Shown piece by piece: positions 1-7,917 of a DNA stretch of 64,000 nucleotides. The notes beneath the pieces were generated by a model. That model was not told the DNA's origin. It saw only the letters and a list, made by a program, of their open reading frames with translations, and did no database searches. The translations under genes and the position numbers were made by a program. The stretch comes from Lacrimispora amygdalina (GTDB lineage Bacteria > Bacillota > Clostridia > Lachnospirales > Lachnospiraceae). The number at the start of each line of letters is the position of its first letter. The first letter of the stretch is position 1. The stretch covers positions 1-64,000 of the forward strand of contig NZ_QOHO01000032.1 of the NCBI RefSeq assembly GCF_003432035.1, written 5' to 3'.

Positions 1-10
1 GGTCAATAGC

Positions 11-110
11 ATTTCGAGTTTCCCGTTTTGTAAACGAGTTTCACATTTTGAAATCGACCTTCAATTTTTGAACTCGAAATTCCACAATTGTTATGACTTT
101 CCCGTTTTTC
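11..110. repeat. Five-unit 20-bp degenerate tandem array
   Basis: Five consecutive 20-bp blocks (11-30, 31-50, 51-70, 71-90, 91-110) share a pattern close to AAANCGAGTT TCCCGTTTTG. The first three match best and units 4 and 5 have drifted. The array overlaps the left inverted repeat of the adjacent IS30-like element. It could be a transposase-binding or end array, or a host repeat into which the element inserted. No spacers separate the units, so it is not CRISPR. Confidence 0.6.
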
Positions 111-268
111 ACTTGCTTTCTATGGTATAATCTCTGGTAACAAGATGATTTTGGCGCACAAAAACCGGACGTCACTTTTGGCTTACAAATTTTGTACTCC
201 GAAATTCACGTCTGCTGGTATCTGTTTCTTTTCATTCCAGCCGGTGGTTTCATGTTCCGATTATCTTG

Positions 269-1573
269 CTACTTTTTCAATAGACCTGGTGTTAGATTGA
301 TGCTTTTGGCGCCAACCTCGTGGCATCCTAGTTTATCTGCCAGGTCTTTTCCATAATAAAAACAGAATGCTTCATACGGGCTTTTCCCATTTAGTTTTTT
401 TCTTCTATAGGAATTGATATGATCCATCATCAGATTGATATCCTCCTGTATCAGTTCGTCAAAGCTTTTCCCCTTTGGTAATACCCTTCTTATGAATTCA
501 TGACCTACCTCTATTTCTGCTTTTTGATAGGGTGCACTTGGATTGCAATAATAGATTCTGGTTCTTCGAATTCCGTTTCCATCTGCACCATACTCGATAC
601 TCTTCGGATTAGAAAATTCACTTCCGTTATCTGTTAAAATGATTGGAAACAACTTTCGAAAGTCTTGTCCCCCCAGCCTATGATATAGTTCTTCATAAAC
701 ATCGATTACTGACTTAGAGGTATTGGCATCTCTTAGGAATGCAAGCATCAAGGACGTTTCTACAAAAAATACTGTGAGCAGAACTTTTCCACCTTTGCTC
801 CCGATCACAGAATCCATCTGGGTCACCGCTGTATCAGGATGCTTCTCTAAATACACCTCGTAATCATGATAGTTTCTTCCTACACGGCAGCCTCTGTCTA
901 CCTTCAGTTCTGGTTTTTTATAACGCGGACGATACTTTACTTTCCGTGGGAGATCAATGTTTCTCACATCAAACAGACTTCCATCTATGTAATTGTATAA
1001 AGTCTTCTCGCTGCACATTAGCTCGTCCTTATTATTTAAATAAATCTGATGGATAGACTGTCCTTGTTTAATCAGCGGAACCAGGATCTCATTGAGTCTG
1101 GTAATTTCTCCTTCTGTAGAAAGAATCCCACTTCTTGATTGTGCAATCTTTTCAGATGCCTGGCGGTGGGCTTCCAATGCGTCGTAGATTGTCTTCGTCA
1201 GTGTACACTTTTTCACTTCACTGCAGCCATTACATACATAGGGAGCTTTAAATCTGCTGGTACAAACTTCTTCTTCAAACTGTTCGCAATACCTGTTACA
1301 AAGACTTTCACACTGTTTGCATACGGTTACCATTGGATGCTTACATTCATTTGTTCCGCACACTTTTTTTCTCTTGCATCCTTTTCGATACTTGCATACA
1401 TTATGAGGATAGGCTGAATATCCTGTGCACTGCTCAACTGCATAGTTACGGATTTCTTTTGTAATAGTAGTTCTGTCCCTTCCCAGTTTCTTACCCATCT
1501 CTGTAAAAGTCAGATCCTCTTTCAGTGCACTTTCAATCTCCAATCGATCCTCATAAGATAAAAACTTTGCCAT
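269..1573 (-). CDS. IS30-family transposase
   Basis: DDE transposase of 434 aa that would catalyse cut or copy-out transposition of its element. The N-terminal 40 residues form the helix-turn-helix typical of the family (LSYEDRLEIE, then GRDRTTITKEI). Residues about 50-125 form an unusually Cys-rich segment with 13 cysteines that may bind zinc. The DDE core is visible as QMDSVIG (D about 254), LTDNGSEF (D about 315) and a Glu about 40 residues later in KAEIEVGHE. The start is the ATG at 1573, preceded by AGGAGA; an in-frame GTG at 1591 lacks a ribosome binding site. The frame is intact, so the element may be active. Confidence 0.92.
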   Translation of the reverse strand: MAKFLSYEDRLEIESALKEDLTFTEMGKKLGRDRTTITKEIRNYAVEQCTGYSAYPHNVCKYRKGCKRKKVCGTNECKHPMVTVCKQCESLCNRYCEQFEEEVCTSRFKAPYVCNGCSEVKKCTLTKTIYDALEAHRQASEKIAQSRSGILSTEGEITRLNEILVPLIKQGQSIHQIYLNNKDELMCSEKTLYNYIDGSLFDVRNIDLPRKVKYRPRYKKPELKVDRGCRVGRNYHDYEVYLEKHPDTAVTQMDSVIGSKGGKVLLTVFFVETSLMLAFLRDANTSKSVIDVYEELYHRLGGQDFRKLFPIILTDNGSEFSNPKSIEYGADGNGIRRTRIYYCNPSAPYQKAEIEVGHEFIRRVLPKGKSFDELIQEDINLMMDHINSYRRKKLNGKSPYEAFCFYYGKDLADKLGCHEVGAKSINLTPGLLKK

Positions 1574-1613
1574 AGTGTCTCCTTTCTGCACCGGCTAAGT
1601 TCAATATATCATG

Positions 1614-1642
1614 AAAGGCAGGGACTTCGCCCTGCCTTTTTT
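1614..1642 (+). terminator. Hairpin upstream of the transposase gene
   Basis: Perfect stem AAAGGCAGGG / CCCTGCCTTT with a 6-nt loop, followed on the plus strand by a T run. It faces against the transposase and could limit antisense or read-through transcription into the element. The role is inferred. Confidence 0.5.
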
Positions 1643-1757
1643 GTAACACGAATTTCTCTATACTATTTTAAAATATTTGTACCTAACTTTCCCGCTCAAA
1701 AGGGAAAGTCATTTTACAATTGAGCTTTGCCTCTTTTATGGCAAAAAAATTATGCGC

Positions 1758-1795
1758 AAAAAAAGATCAGGCAGTTTAGGCTCCTGATCTTTTTC
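1758..1795 (-). terminator. Intrinsic terminator after the HAD/MATE operon
   Basis: On the minus strand AAAAAGATCAGG pairs with CCTGATCTTTTT and is followed by more T residues. It lies 16 nt beyond the stop codon of the HAD gene and would end the MATE-HAD transcript. Confidence 0.8.
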
Positions 1796-1810
1796 GCGTT
1801 TAATCTGCGC

Positions 1811-2419
1811 TTATTTTAATTTTCTCAGACACTCCTTAAGACCTTCTAAATCCCGGTCAGCAAAGCAGTATCCTTCCATACCGCATTCCCTTGCCCCTTC
1901 CACATTCATCAGCAGGTCATCAATAAAAAAGCATTCCTCCGGTTTTAGGTGGAACCGTTCAAAGAGATGACCGTACATCTCCTTTTGAGGCTTCATGCAC
2001 TTCACTTCTGCAGAAAAGAGAACTCCGTCAAAATATTCAATTCCCGGAATGACAGACGTATAGGTCAGCAGGCGGAGGGAGGCGTTGGAACACAGATAAA
2101 TTCCATAGCCCTGTTCTTTTAACTCTCTCACAAGTTCACCCATTTCTTTTACCGGCTGCATATTATATTCATGCCAGTGCTTCAGACAAAGCTCTGCCAT
2201 TTCCTTTGCGTGATCTGTGGACAGACGGGACTGCATTCTCTTTAATGCATCCTCCTCTGAAATCAGCCCCATATCAAGCAGCAGCCATTCCTGGGAATCA
2301 AAGACCGATGTACAGACTTCTTTTCGTTCCGCTTCATCTTCCATAAAAACAGTTCCCACCTTGTGTCCTTCGTAATCAACCAGTACTTTTCCCATATCAA
2401 ATACAATATTTTTTATCAT
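1811..2419 (-). CDS. HAD-superfamily phosphatase (subfamily IA, YihX-like)
   Basis: Cytosolic phosphatase of 202 aa, probably acting on a small phosphorylated metabolite; the substrate is not predictable. HAD motif I is near the N terminus (VFDMGKVLVDY), the motif III lysine is in MKPQKEMY, and motif IV is FIDDLLMNVEGA. The second acidic residue of the usual DxD is replaced by Gly (DMG), as is common in YihX-type members. The ATG overlaps the stop codon of the upstream MATE gene in an ATGA arrangement, so translation is probably coupled. A strong terminator follows. No signal peptide is present. Confidence 0.85.
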   Translation of the reverse strand: MIKNIVFDMGKVLVDYEGHKVGTVFMEDEAERKEVCTSVFDSQEWLLLDMGLISEEDALKRMQSRLSTDHAKEMAELCLKHWHEYNMQPVKEMGELVRELKEQGYGIYLCSNASLRLLTYTSVIPGIEYFDGVLFSAEVKCMKPQKEMYGHLFERFHLKPEECFFIDDLLMNVEGARECGMEGYCFADRDLEGLKECLRKLK

Positions 2420-3759
2420 CTGTCTCTCTCCTGTAGTAATTCATTTCTGTTCTTAAACCAAATATAATAAGGTACTTCTGCAAAAAGCATGCAGGCCCAG
2501 CCAATCAGGCTGGCATATGCAACCCCCTTCAGTCCCATTACAGGAACGAAAAGTGATACAAATACCACCCGCACAGAGATCTGGATCAGTGTGGAAATCA
2601 GCGTAATGGACATATTTCCCATTCCCCTGAAGAACCCCTGAATTCCATTGGTAAATGCAGGCATGAGGTAGAAAAAAGCCATCAGCCCCAGATATTTTAC
2701 TCCGATTTCCACCATTCCCGTATCGTTAACAGATACGAACAGCTTCATAACAGGCTCTTTTATAACGAGAATTAAAATGCAGATGAAAACCCAGTATCCT
2801 GCCTCAATCATTAGTCCTGTGTGAAATCCCCTCTTTATGCGGCTGCTGTTTTTAGCTCCCCTGTTCTGGGCCACAAAGGTCATGATCCCGCTGGAAATGC
2901 TCTGCTCCGGCGTAAACGCAAAATCATCAACCCTGTTTACTGCATTAAACGCTGCAATGGTGCTGACACCAAGGGGATTAATCATTCCCTGTATCAGCAG
3001 CTTCCCGATTGGCTGGCAGGACTGCTGCAGCGCTGTAATGGCCCCCTGTCTTAAAGTCAGATTTAAAAGATCCCGGTCCAGCCGAATTTCGTTCCTGCCC
3101 ACCCTGAGAAGGGGGACCCTTTTATATATGTAAAGAATACAAAGCCCGGCAGATACTGCCTCTGCAATATCCGTGGCAAGAGCCGCTCCTATAACATCCA
3201 TTTGAAACCATGCCACAAAAACCACATCAAGCAGTCCATTTAACACAGACGCCACGGCCAGGAACCGTACCGGAGTTTTAGAATCTCCAACACTTCTCAG
3301 TGCAGATGCCACTGCATTATAAAAAAATGTAAAAGGCATTCCCAAAAAAATGATCCGCAGATACATGGCTGCATCCTCTAAAATCTGGTCCGGAACCCGG
3401 AGCAGCCTTAAGATTCCCCTGGAAGAAATAAATCCCAGCGCAGCAATGATAAAGGAAAAGAAGCTTCCAAAGAGAAGTACCGTTGAGACCTCCTCCTTTA
3501 GTCTTTTTTCATCGCCTGCTCCAAAGAATTCGCTCATCAACACCGATGCCCCGATACAGATTCCTGTAATTCCTAAAATTACAATGCTCATAACGGGGTT
3601 TGCAGTCCCCACTGCAGCCAGAGCATCCTCTCCTGCAAAACGCCCCACAATAATGGAGTCCACCGCATTGTAAGTCAGCTGAAATAAATTACCCAGAACC
3701 AGAGGAATGGAAAAACGGATCAGCTGGGAGGAAATATTGCCTTTTGTCATGTCTTTCAT
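2416..3759 (-). CDS. MATE-family multidrug/Na+ antiporter
   Basis: Polytopic inner-membrane exporter of 447 aa with about 12 hydrophobic segments in two related halves. The N terminus (MTKGNISSQLIRFSIPLVLG) and the following LTYNAVDSIIVGRFAG are typical of the DinF/VmrA branch of MATE. It probably exports cationic drugs or metabolites in exchange for Na+ or H+. The start is the ATG at 3759, about 8 nt after AGGAAGGG; a TTG one codon upstream is less likely. It is cotranscribed with the HAD phosphatase, whose start overlaps its stop. The substrate cannot be read from the sequence. Confidence 0.9.
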   Translation of the reverse strand: MKDMTKGNISSQLIRFSIPLVLGNLFQLTYNAVDSIIVGRFAGEDALAAVGTANPVMSIVILGITGICIGASVLMSEFFGAGDEKRLKEEVSTVLLFGSFFSFIIAALGFISSRGILRLLRVPDQILEDAAMYLRIIFLGMPFTFFYNAVASALRSVGDSKTPVRFLAVASVLNGLLDVVFVAWFQMDVIGAALATDIAEAVSAGLCILYIYKRVPLLRVGRNEIRLDRDLLNLTLRQGAITALQQSCQPIGKLLIQGMINPLGVSTIAAFNAVNRVDDFAFTPEQSISSGIMTFVAQNRGAKNSSRIKRGFHTGLMIEAGYWVFICILILVIKEPVMKLFVSVNDTGMVEIGVKYLGLMAFFYLMPAFTNGIQGFFRGMGNMSITLISTLIQISVRVVFVSLFVPVMGLKGVAYASLIGWACMLFAEVPYYIWFKNRNELLQERDR

Positions 3760-3782
3760 CAAATAACCCTTCCTTTGCCGGA

Positions 3783-4286
3783 TCAGTAACTTCTCAGCTG
3801 GTCGCTTCCATCATCCTTTGTATTTTCCAGTCGCTTCACCACTACATAATAACCAGCTTTATCATTCACTTTAACATAGATCCGGTCTCCCACTTTATGC
3901 CCCAGAATGGCACTGCCTAACGGCGATTCGGAGCTTATGAGGCCTTTCATGGAATTTCCACGGACGGTTGTAACAAGTTTATAGGTCTCCACCTCATCGT
4001 CATCCTCAAAATACAAATCCACGGTATTATAAAGCCCTATTTCATCCTCTTTTGAATCGTCAGAAATGATCTGGGCAGTCTTTATCATTTTCTCCAGATA
4101 ACGAATTCTGCTTTCATTCTGGTTCTTATCCTTTTTCGCCGCATGGTATTCGAAGTTTTCACTTAAATCGCCATGAGCTCTCGCTTCCTTAACCGCTTCC
4201 AGGGCTTCCTTTCGCACCACCAGTTTCCGGTATTCGATTTCCTGCTTCATTTTGTCAATATCATTCTCTGTCAATTTGTCAAACAC
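3783..4286 (-). CDS. greA: GreA/GreB-family transcript cleavage factor
   Basis: Elongation factor of 167 aa that inserts into the RNA polymerase secondary channel and stimulates cleavage of backtracked RNA. The N-terminal coiled coil (about 1-75) carries the conserved acidic tip HGDLSENFEYHAAK. The C-terminal FKBP-like domain contains SPLGSAILGHKVGD. The length is close to the usual 158 aa. The start is GTG at 4286, preceded by AAAGAGGA. It is the next gene upstream of the MATE gene on the same strand, but nothing suggests a shared function. The genome may hold another copy, in which case this is the accessory one. Confidence 0.88.
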   Translation of the reverse strand: MFDKLTENDIDKMKQEIEYRKLVVRKEALEAVKEARAHGDLSENFEYHAAKKDKNQNESRIRYLEKMIKTAQIISDDSKEDEIGLYNTVDLYFEDDDEVETYKLVTTVRGNSMKGLISSESPLGSAILGHKVGDRIYVKVNDKAGYYVVVKRLENTKDDGSDQLRSY

Positions 4287-4315
4287 GTTACTGCATCCTC
4301 TTTCTTCGTTTTGGT

Positions 4316-5635
4316 TTAAGAAAGGCTCTCACTTCCCTTTGGACCTGCTTCCACTGGTTTTCTCTTATAAAGAGACAAAAGCCTGTCTAAATATATGGAT
4401 TTCAGCTGCTTACTTGCCAATGCCTGTTTCACCGGAGGAAGCTTTAAAATGGTCTCAAATAATGCTGCCATGGCGCGGTGACTGGCAAATGCCTGATTAT
4501 CAAAAATAAGATTCTGTAAGGTTCCCTTTTCAATGGCCTGCAGTACAAAACGATGGGTGCTGTTCACCGGAGTGATGATCTGCTTTGGCCTCCGTTCCAG
4601 TTTTATCGCTTTCACACTGCAGTTTCTTGCGCATACGCCGCAGCCAAGGCAGATTTCTTCATCCACCACTGCCTTTCTCTTTCCATTTTCATTGTCTTCC
4701 ATGGAGATCGCAAGAATAGGACACACCTTCTCACATTTTCCGCAGCCCACACAAGTCTCTTCTGATATACGGGGAATGTAATTGGTCGTTGCAACCGGCT
4801 GCATGGGGCTGAACTTTCTGGCTGCCTGAAGCGCTTCACAGCAGCATCCGCAGCAGTTGCAGATAAATGCCGGATGCTCCCGCACATTTTCTCCGATCTG
4901 CACCAGATTGCTGGCATAGGACCTCTCCAGCGCATCCATGGCCTCCTCTTTGGAAATCAGCCTTGTATAATCCCCATGCTCTGCCAGGGAACGGGCAACA
5001 TTGTCAAAGGTCAGGCAGACGTCCCAGGGAGCATTGATTTCACAGGGATGGCCGGCATGAGACATCTTATGGCGGCAGTAGCAAAGCCCCAGACCGATGT
5101 AATCTGCTTCCTCCACGATGTGTGAGGCCCGTTCATAATCCAGGATATGGTTTGTTTTATCCGTCATCAGTACAGGTTCCTGAACATAGACTCTTCCCAG
5201 TTTTGTTTCCGTAGCAAAGAATAAATCCTTGATAAAGTCCTCTTCTACGTTCATGTATTGATAGTAAAGCTCACCTAAGTATTTCTGGTCAATGTCACCT
5301 CTTGTCCTCATCAGGGCAAATTCAATAAAACCTGCCATGGGAGGCGGCATAACAAACTTCCGGATTCCGTTATGATAGGAATCCACCAAAAGTGCTTTTT
5401 CACAGAGGTGATTTAAAAGCCTTTCGGCCTTAAACTCCGTAGTCTCCCAGATTTTTGCTGCTTTTTTAACCGTAAACGGCCGTACCGGCAGCAATGCCAC
5501 CCATTTTGCTTCTTTCTCCGAATACAAAACCTGAAGAATTTTATAAAGCGTCTCCGACTCAGGCGCCCCTTGTGTAAACCAGTTAATGCGGTCACTTAAA
5601 TTTAAGTACGCATCACGGGCTGTCAGATGACCCAT
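4316..5635 (-). CDS. 4Fe-4S dicluster protein with N-terminal winged-helix region
   Basis: Uncharacterised cytosolic Fe-S protein of 439 aa. The first 90 residues look like a winged helix (VKKAAKIWETTEFKAERLLNHL). A central segment has extra Cys/His motifs (LCYCRHKMSHAGHPCE and CNCCGCCCEAL). The C-terminal part has a bacterial 2[4Fe-4S] ferredoxin domain with CVGCGKCEKVCP and CLGCGVCARNC. It may pass electrons or sense redox state; no reaction can be assigned. The ATG at 5635 is preferred because the ATG at 5641 directly abuts the AGAAGGA. A methyltransferase-like gene lies 17 bp upstream, so the two are probably cotranscribed. Confidence 0.75.
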   Translation of the reverse strand: MGHLTARDAYLNLSDRINWFTQGAPESETLYKILQVLYSEKEAKWVALLPVRPFTVKKAAKIWETTEFKAERLLNHLCEKALLVDSYHNGIRKFVMPPPMAGFIEFALMRTRGDIDQKYLGELYYQYMNVEEDFIKDLFFATETKLGRVYVQEPVLMTDKTNHILDYERASHIVEEADYIGLGLCYCRHKMSHAGHPCEINAPWDVCLTFDNVARSLAEHGDYTRLISKEEAMDALERSYASNLVQIGENVREHPAFICNCCGCCCEALQAARKFSPMQPVATTNYIPRISEETCVGCGKCEKVCPILAISMEDNENGKRKAVVDEEICLGCGVCARNCSVKAIKLERRPKQIITPVNSTHRFVLQAIEKGTLQNLIFDNQAFASHRAMAALFETILKLPPVKQALASKQLKSIYLDRLLSLYKRKPVEAGPKGSESLS

Positions 5636-5652
5636 TTCCATTCCTTCTTTCT

Positions 5653-6627
5653 TTATGCTTTTTTTGCAATTACCTCAATTCGCCCCCGGGTGGTTCCCAC
5701 TCTCTTTAAGGACTTTACAGTCAGCCCGAACAGCTTTGCCAGATTCTTAGTTCCCTCTCTGGTCAGATAAACCTCCGAAGCAGCTTCCCGCCACAGCACA
5801 CTCCCCTTCTTTTCCAGAAGATCCATTGATTTATCCAGATCCGGTCCGTCGAACCAGAGAATTCCTCCATCTGCCAGACAGTCAGCTGCCTTATCAAGGA
5901 TCGCATTCATATCACGGCTGTCCGTAAGATGTTCAATGATGACCACTCCATAGCTTCCCTTTTTGCCTGAGTTCATTGCCTCGGACTCAATCAGAGAACT
6001 GATCTCATAACCTGCACTGGCCGCCTCTTTATATAATTGACTGTTTTGGCTGCCGATAAACAGCATGGAACCATCAGAAGCCAATCCTTTAATATCAGCA
6101 AGTATTCTGCTACATCTTGCCCGGGAGCGTTCTGCTCTCTTTTTTCTTTTTATAATCCATGGTTCTTCCTTTGCCAGATAATAATTTCCGCACTCCCCGC
6201 ACTTCATAAAAATGCGGACCGGTTTTAGCAGCTCTTTTCCCGCTTCATCCCCCTCCATGTAAAGAGAGGCTCCGTAATGCACCGCACCTTTGCCGGAGCA
6301 GACGGGACAAATTTCAATCTCTGCAAACATTAAATTTCTAAGCTCTTTTAAAGCCGTAAAATACCAGCGGTACAGACGGTCCCGGAATTCCCTGTCATAG
6401 ACAAACAACCAGTTTTTTATGACTTCAGCCATCCATCTTGTTTCATGGATTACGGTCTTGTCCGCCTGGAGTACCTTTAAGTTTTCTTCCAGAGTAAGAA
6501 GTCCGGAAACAGCATCTTCTTTCAGCCGGTCATTTCCCTGAGAAGTAATCAGATGTTCGATCCCTTCCACTACGCTGCTGCACAAATTGACCATCACTAC
6601 CAGCTGATTCATTCTGCCTGTCGCCAT
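5653..6627 (-). CDS. Zinc-ribbon protein with methyltransferase-like C-terminal domain
   Basis: Protein of 324 aa that I do not recognise as a named family. The N-terminal half is helical. The middle has two CxxC pairs (CPVCSGKG and KCGECGNYY), which would form a zinc ribbon. The C-terminal 130 residues resemble a class I SAM-methyltransferase fold (SMLFIGSQNSQLY, then GVVIIEHLTD, then ADGGILWFDGPDL), but the glycine loop is poor, so catalysis is doubtful. The start is ATG 6627 after AAAGGA. It lies just upstream of the Fe-S dicluster gene on the same strand, so the pair may act together on a redox cofactor or RNA. That role is inferred. Confidence 0.6.
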   Translation of the reverse strand: MATGRMNQLVVMVNLCSSVVEGIEHLITSQGNDRLKEDAVSGLLTLEENLKVLQADKTVIHETRWMAEVIKNWLFVYDREFRDRLYRWYFTALKELRNLMFAEIEICPVCSGKGAVHYGASLYMEGDEAGKELLKPVRIFMKCGECGNYYLAKEEPWIIKRKKRAERSRARCSRILADIKGLASDGSMLFIGSQNSQLYKEAASAGYEISSLIESEAMNSGKKGSYGVVIIEHLTDSRDMNAILDKAADCLADGGILWFDGPDLDKSMDLLEKKGSVLWREAASEVYLTREGTKNLAKLFGLTVKSLKRVGTTRGRIEVIAKKA

Positions 6628-6836
6628 ACATCCATCCTTTCCTGTCACTCGTTTCAGTTCTTTCGTACATACTCTGTTATTTTAGCACTGTTAAAAGGAG
6701 AAAGGCAAACACTTTCTTGTAGAGTGACTGTAAACAGTTTATAATAACATTTAAAAGATAATAAAAACATTGCTTTAAAACATTTTCTTAAGCATATCCA
6801 GAATTAGTTTTTTGAATGGCCCATATATTTATCTCA

Positions 6837-6866
6837 TTGGACTTTGTTTAATAATTAACATATCAT
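6837..6866 (+). promoter_or_regulatory. Candidate promoter of the NmrA-type reductase
   Basis: TTGGAC (6837-6842) and TATCAT (6861-6866) are separated by 18 bp, about 35 bp upstream of the start. The surrounding region, 6628-6901, is AT-rich and otherwise empty. Confidence 0.5.
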
Positions 6867-6901
6867 AGGAATACAAACAGTAAGAAGGAGGATTTACAAT
6901 T

Positions 6902-7843
6902 ATGGGTAAATTATTATTAACTGGAGCCGATGGTAATTTAGGGCGGCAAGCAGCAAAATATTTATTGGAAATAGTCGGCAGGGACAGGATTATTCTCTGC
7001 GGTTATAATCAGGAAGCCTTAAAAGAATTTGACAAGCAGGGGATCGAAACTCATGTAACGAATTTCAACAGCAGCGAAGGACTTGCCGAAGCCTTCGCCA
7101 ATGCGGACAAGATTGCTTTGATTTCCATGCCTTTTGTGGGGAAAAAACGTCAGAATGCTCACAAGAATGCAATCGATGCAGCTAAGAAAGCAGGTGTTGA
7201 ACAAATAATCTATACCTCTCTTGTGAATGCAGCAGATGAATCAAATCCCAGTGTTGAAAAAATCGACCATGCCTTCACAGAGGATTACATCAGGCAGACC
7301 GGACTGGATTATATTTTCCTCCGCAATTCCCAGTATGCAGAAGCCATGATCACCAATTATTTTACCTTTGCTAAAATGGATGGCGTATTAAAAAATAGCC
7401 AGGGCAACGGAAAAATGGCTTACATTTCCCGTAAAGACTGCGCCAAAGCAATTGCTTATTCTCTTGTATCCGAGAATTATCACGAAACCATTCTGAATAT
7501 CAATGGACCTCAGTTAATGACCATCTCTGAATTTATAGAATATGGAAATCAGGTTACAGGAAACCATGTAACCTATGAGGAACTGACGGATGAAGAAAAT
7601 TATGCTGTCTTTGATTCTATGGGAGTTCCCAGAACCACTGACGGAAAGTTTAAGGAAGATTCCGAAGCACCGTTTTCTTCAGAGGGAATGGTAACCTTTG
7701 CACAGGCCATACGCCTGGGCAAAATGGATGTGTTTACGGATGATTTTAAAAATCTTACCGGTCAGGAGCCTCTCACAGTTCAATATATGTTTGAACATGC
7801 AGATGACTTCCAGATTGGAGAACGTCATTCAAAGGATAATTAA
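6902..7843 (+). CDS. NmrA/QOR2-type NAD(P)-binding reductase
   Basis: Atypical short-chain dehydrogenase of 313 aa, similar to NAD(P)H:quinone oxidoreductase type 2. It starts with a Rossmann beta strand and dinucleotide loop (LLLTGADGNLGRQAAKYLL). DKIALISMPF and QIIYTSLVNA follow, typical of the NmrA/SDR_a5 group, which lacks the classical YxxxK active site. It probably reduces quinones or senses NADP(H). The ribosome binding site AAGGAGG is well spaced. It stands alone on the plus strand between minus-strand genes and ends in a shared bidirectional terminator. Confidence 0.85.
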   Translation: MGKLLLTGADGNLGRQAAKYLLEIVGRDRIILCGYNQEALKEFDKQGIETHVTNFNSSEGLAEAFANADKIALISMPFVGKKRQNAHKNAIDAAKKAGVEQIIYTSLVNAADESNPSVEKIDHAFTEDYIRQTGLDYIFLRNSQYAEAMITNYFTFAKMDGVLKNSQGNGKMAYISRKDCAKAIAYSLVSENYHETILNINGPQLMTISEFIEYGNQVTGNHVTYEELTDEENYAVFDSMGVPRTTDGKFKEDSEAPFSSEGMVTFAQAIRLGKMDVFTDDFKNLTGQEPLTVQYMFEHADDFQIGERHSKDN

Positions 7844-7852
7844 TTAGTCAAA

Positions 7853-7905
7853 AATCCATGGAATTCTACAGCGTTTTTTACAGGATTCCATGGATTCTTC
7901 TTTTT
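7853..7905. terminator. Bidirectional terminator between convergent genes
   Basis: A long hairpin pairs ATCCATGGAATTCT with AGGATTCCATGGAT, with one mismatch, followed by a T-rich run on the plus strand. It separates the plus-strand reductase from the minus-strand flavin oxidoreductase. Confidence 0.8.
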
Positions 7906-7917
7906 ATAAGCTTTTAA

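Larger units (their letters stand above)
85..1722. mobile_element. IS30-family insertion sequence
   Basis: A single transposase gene is bracketed by an imperfect inverted repeat. The left copy at 85-103 reads CAATTGTTATGACTTTCCC. The right copy at 1702-1722, read on the minus strand, has CAATTGTAAAATGACTTTCC plus one more C, so the two differ mainly by a 2-nt gap. About 1.64 kb is a normal length for an IS30-family element. The exact outer ends and any target-site duplication are not certain, because related repeat sequence continues leftwards to position 11. Confidence 0.55.

Noticed and set aside
11-110. CRISPR array
   Set aside because: The 20-bp units are directly adjacent with no spacers and they diverge from unit to unit.
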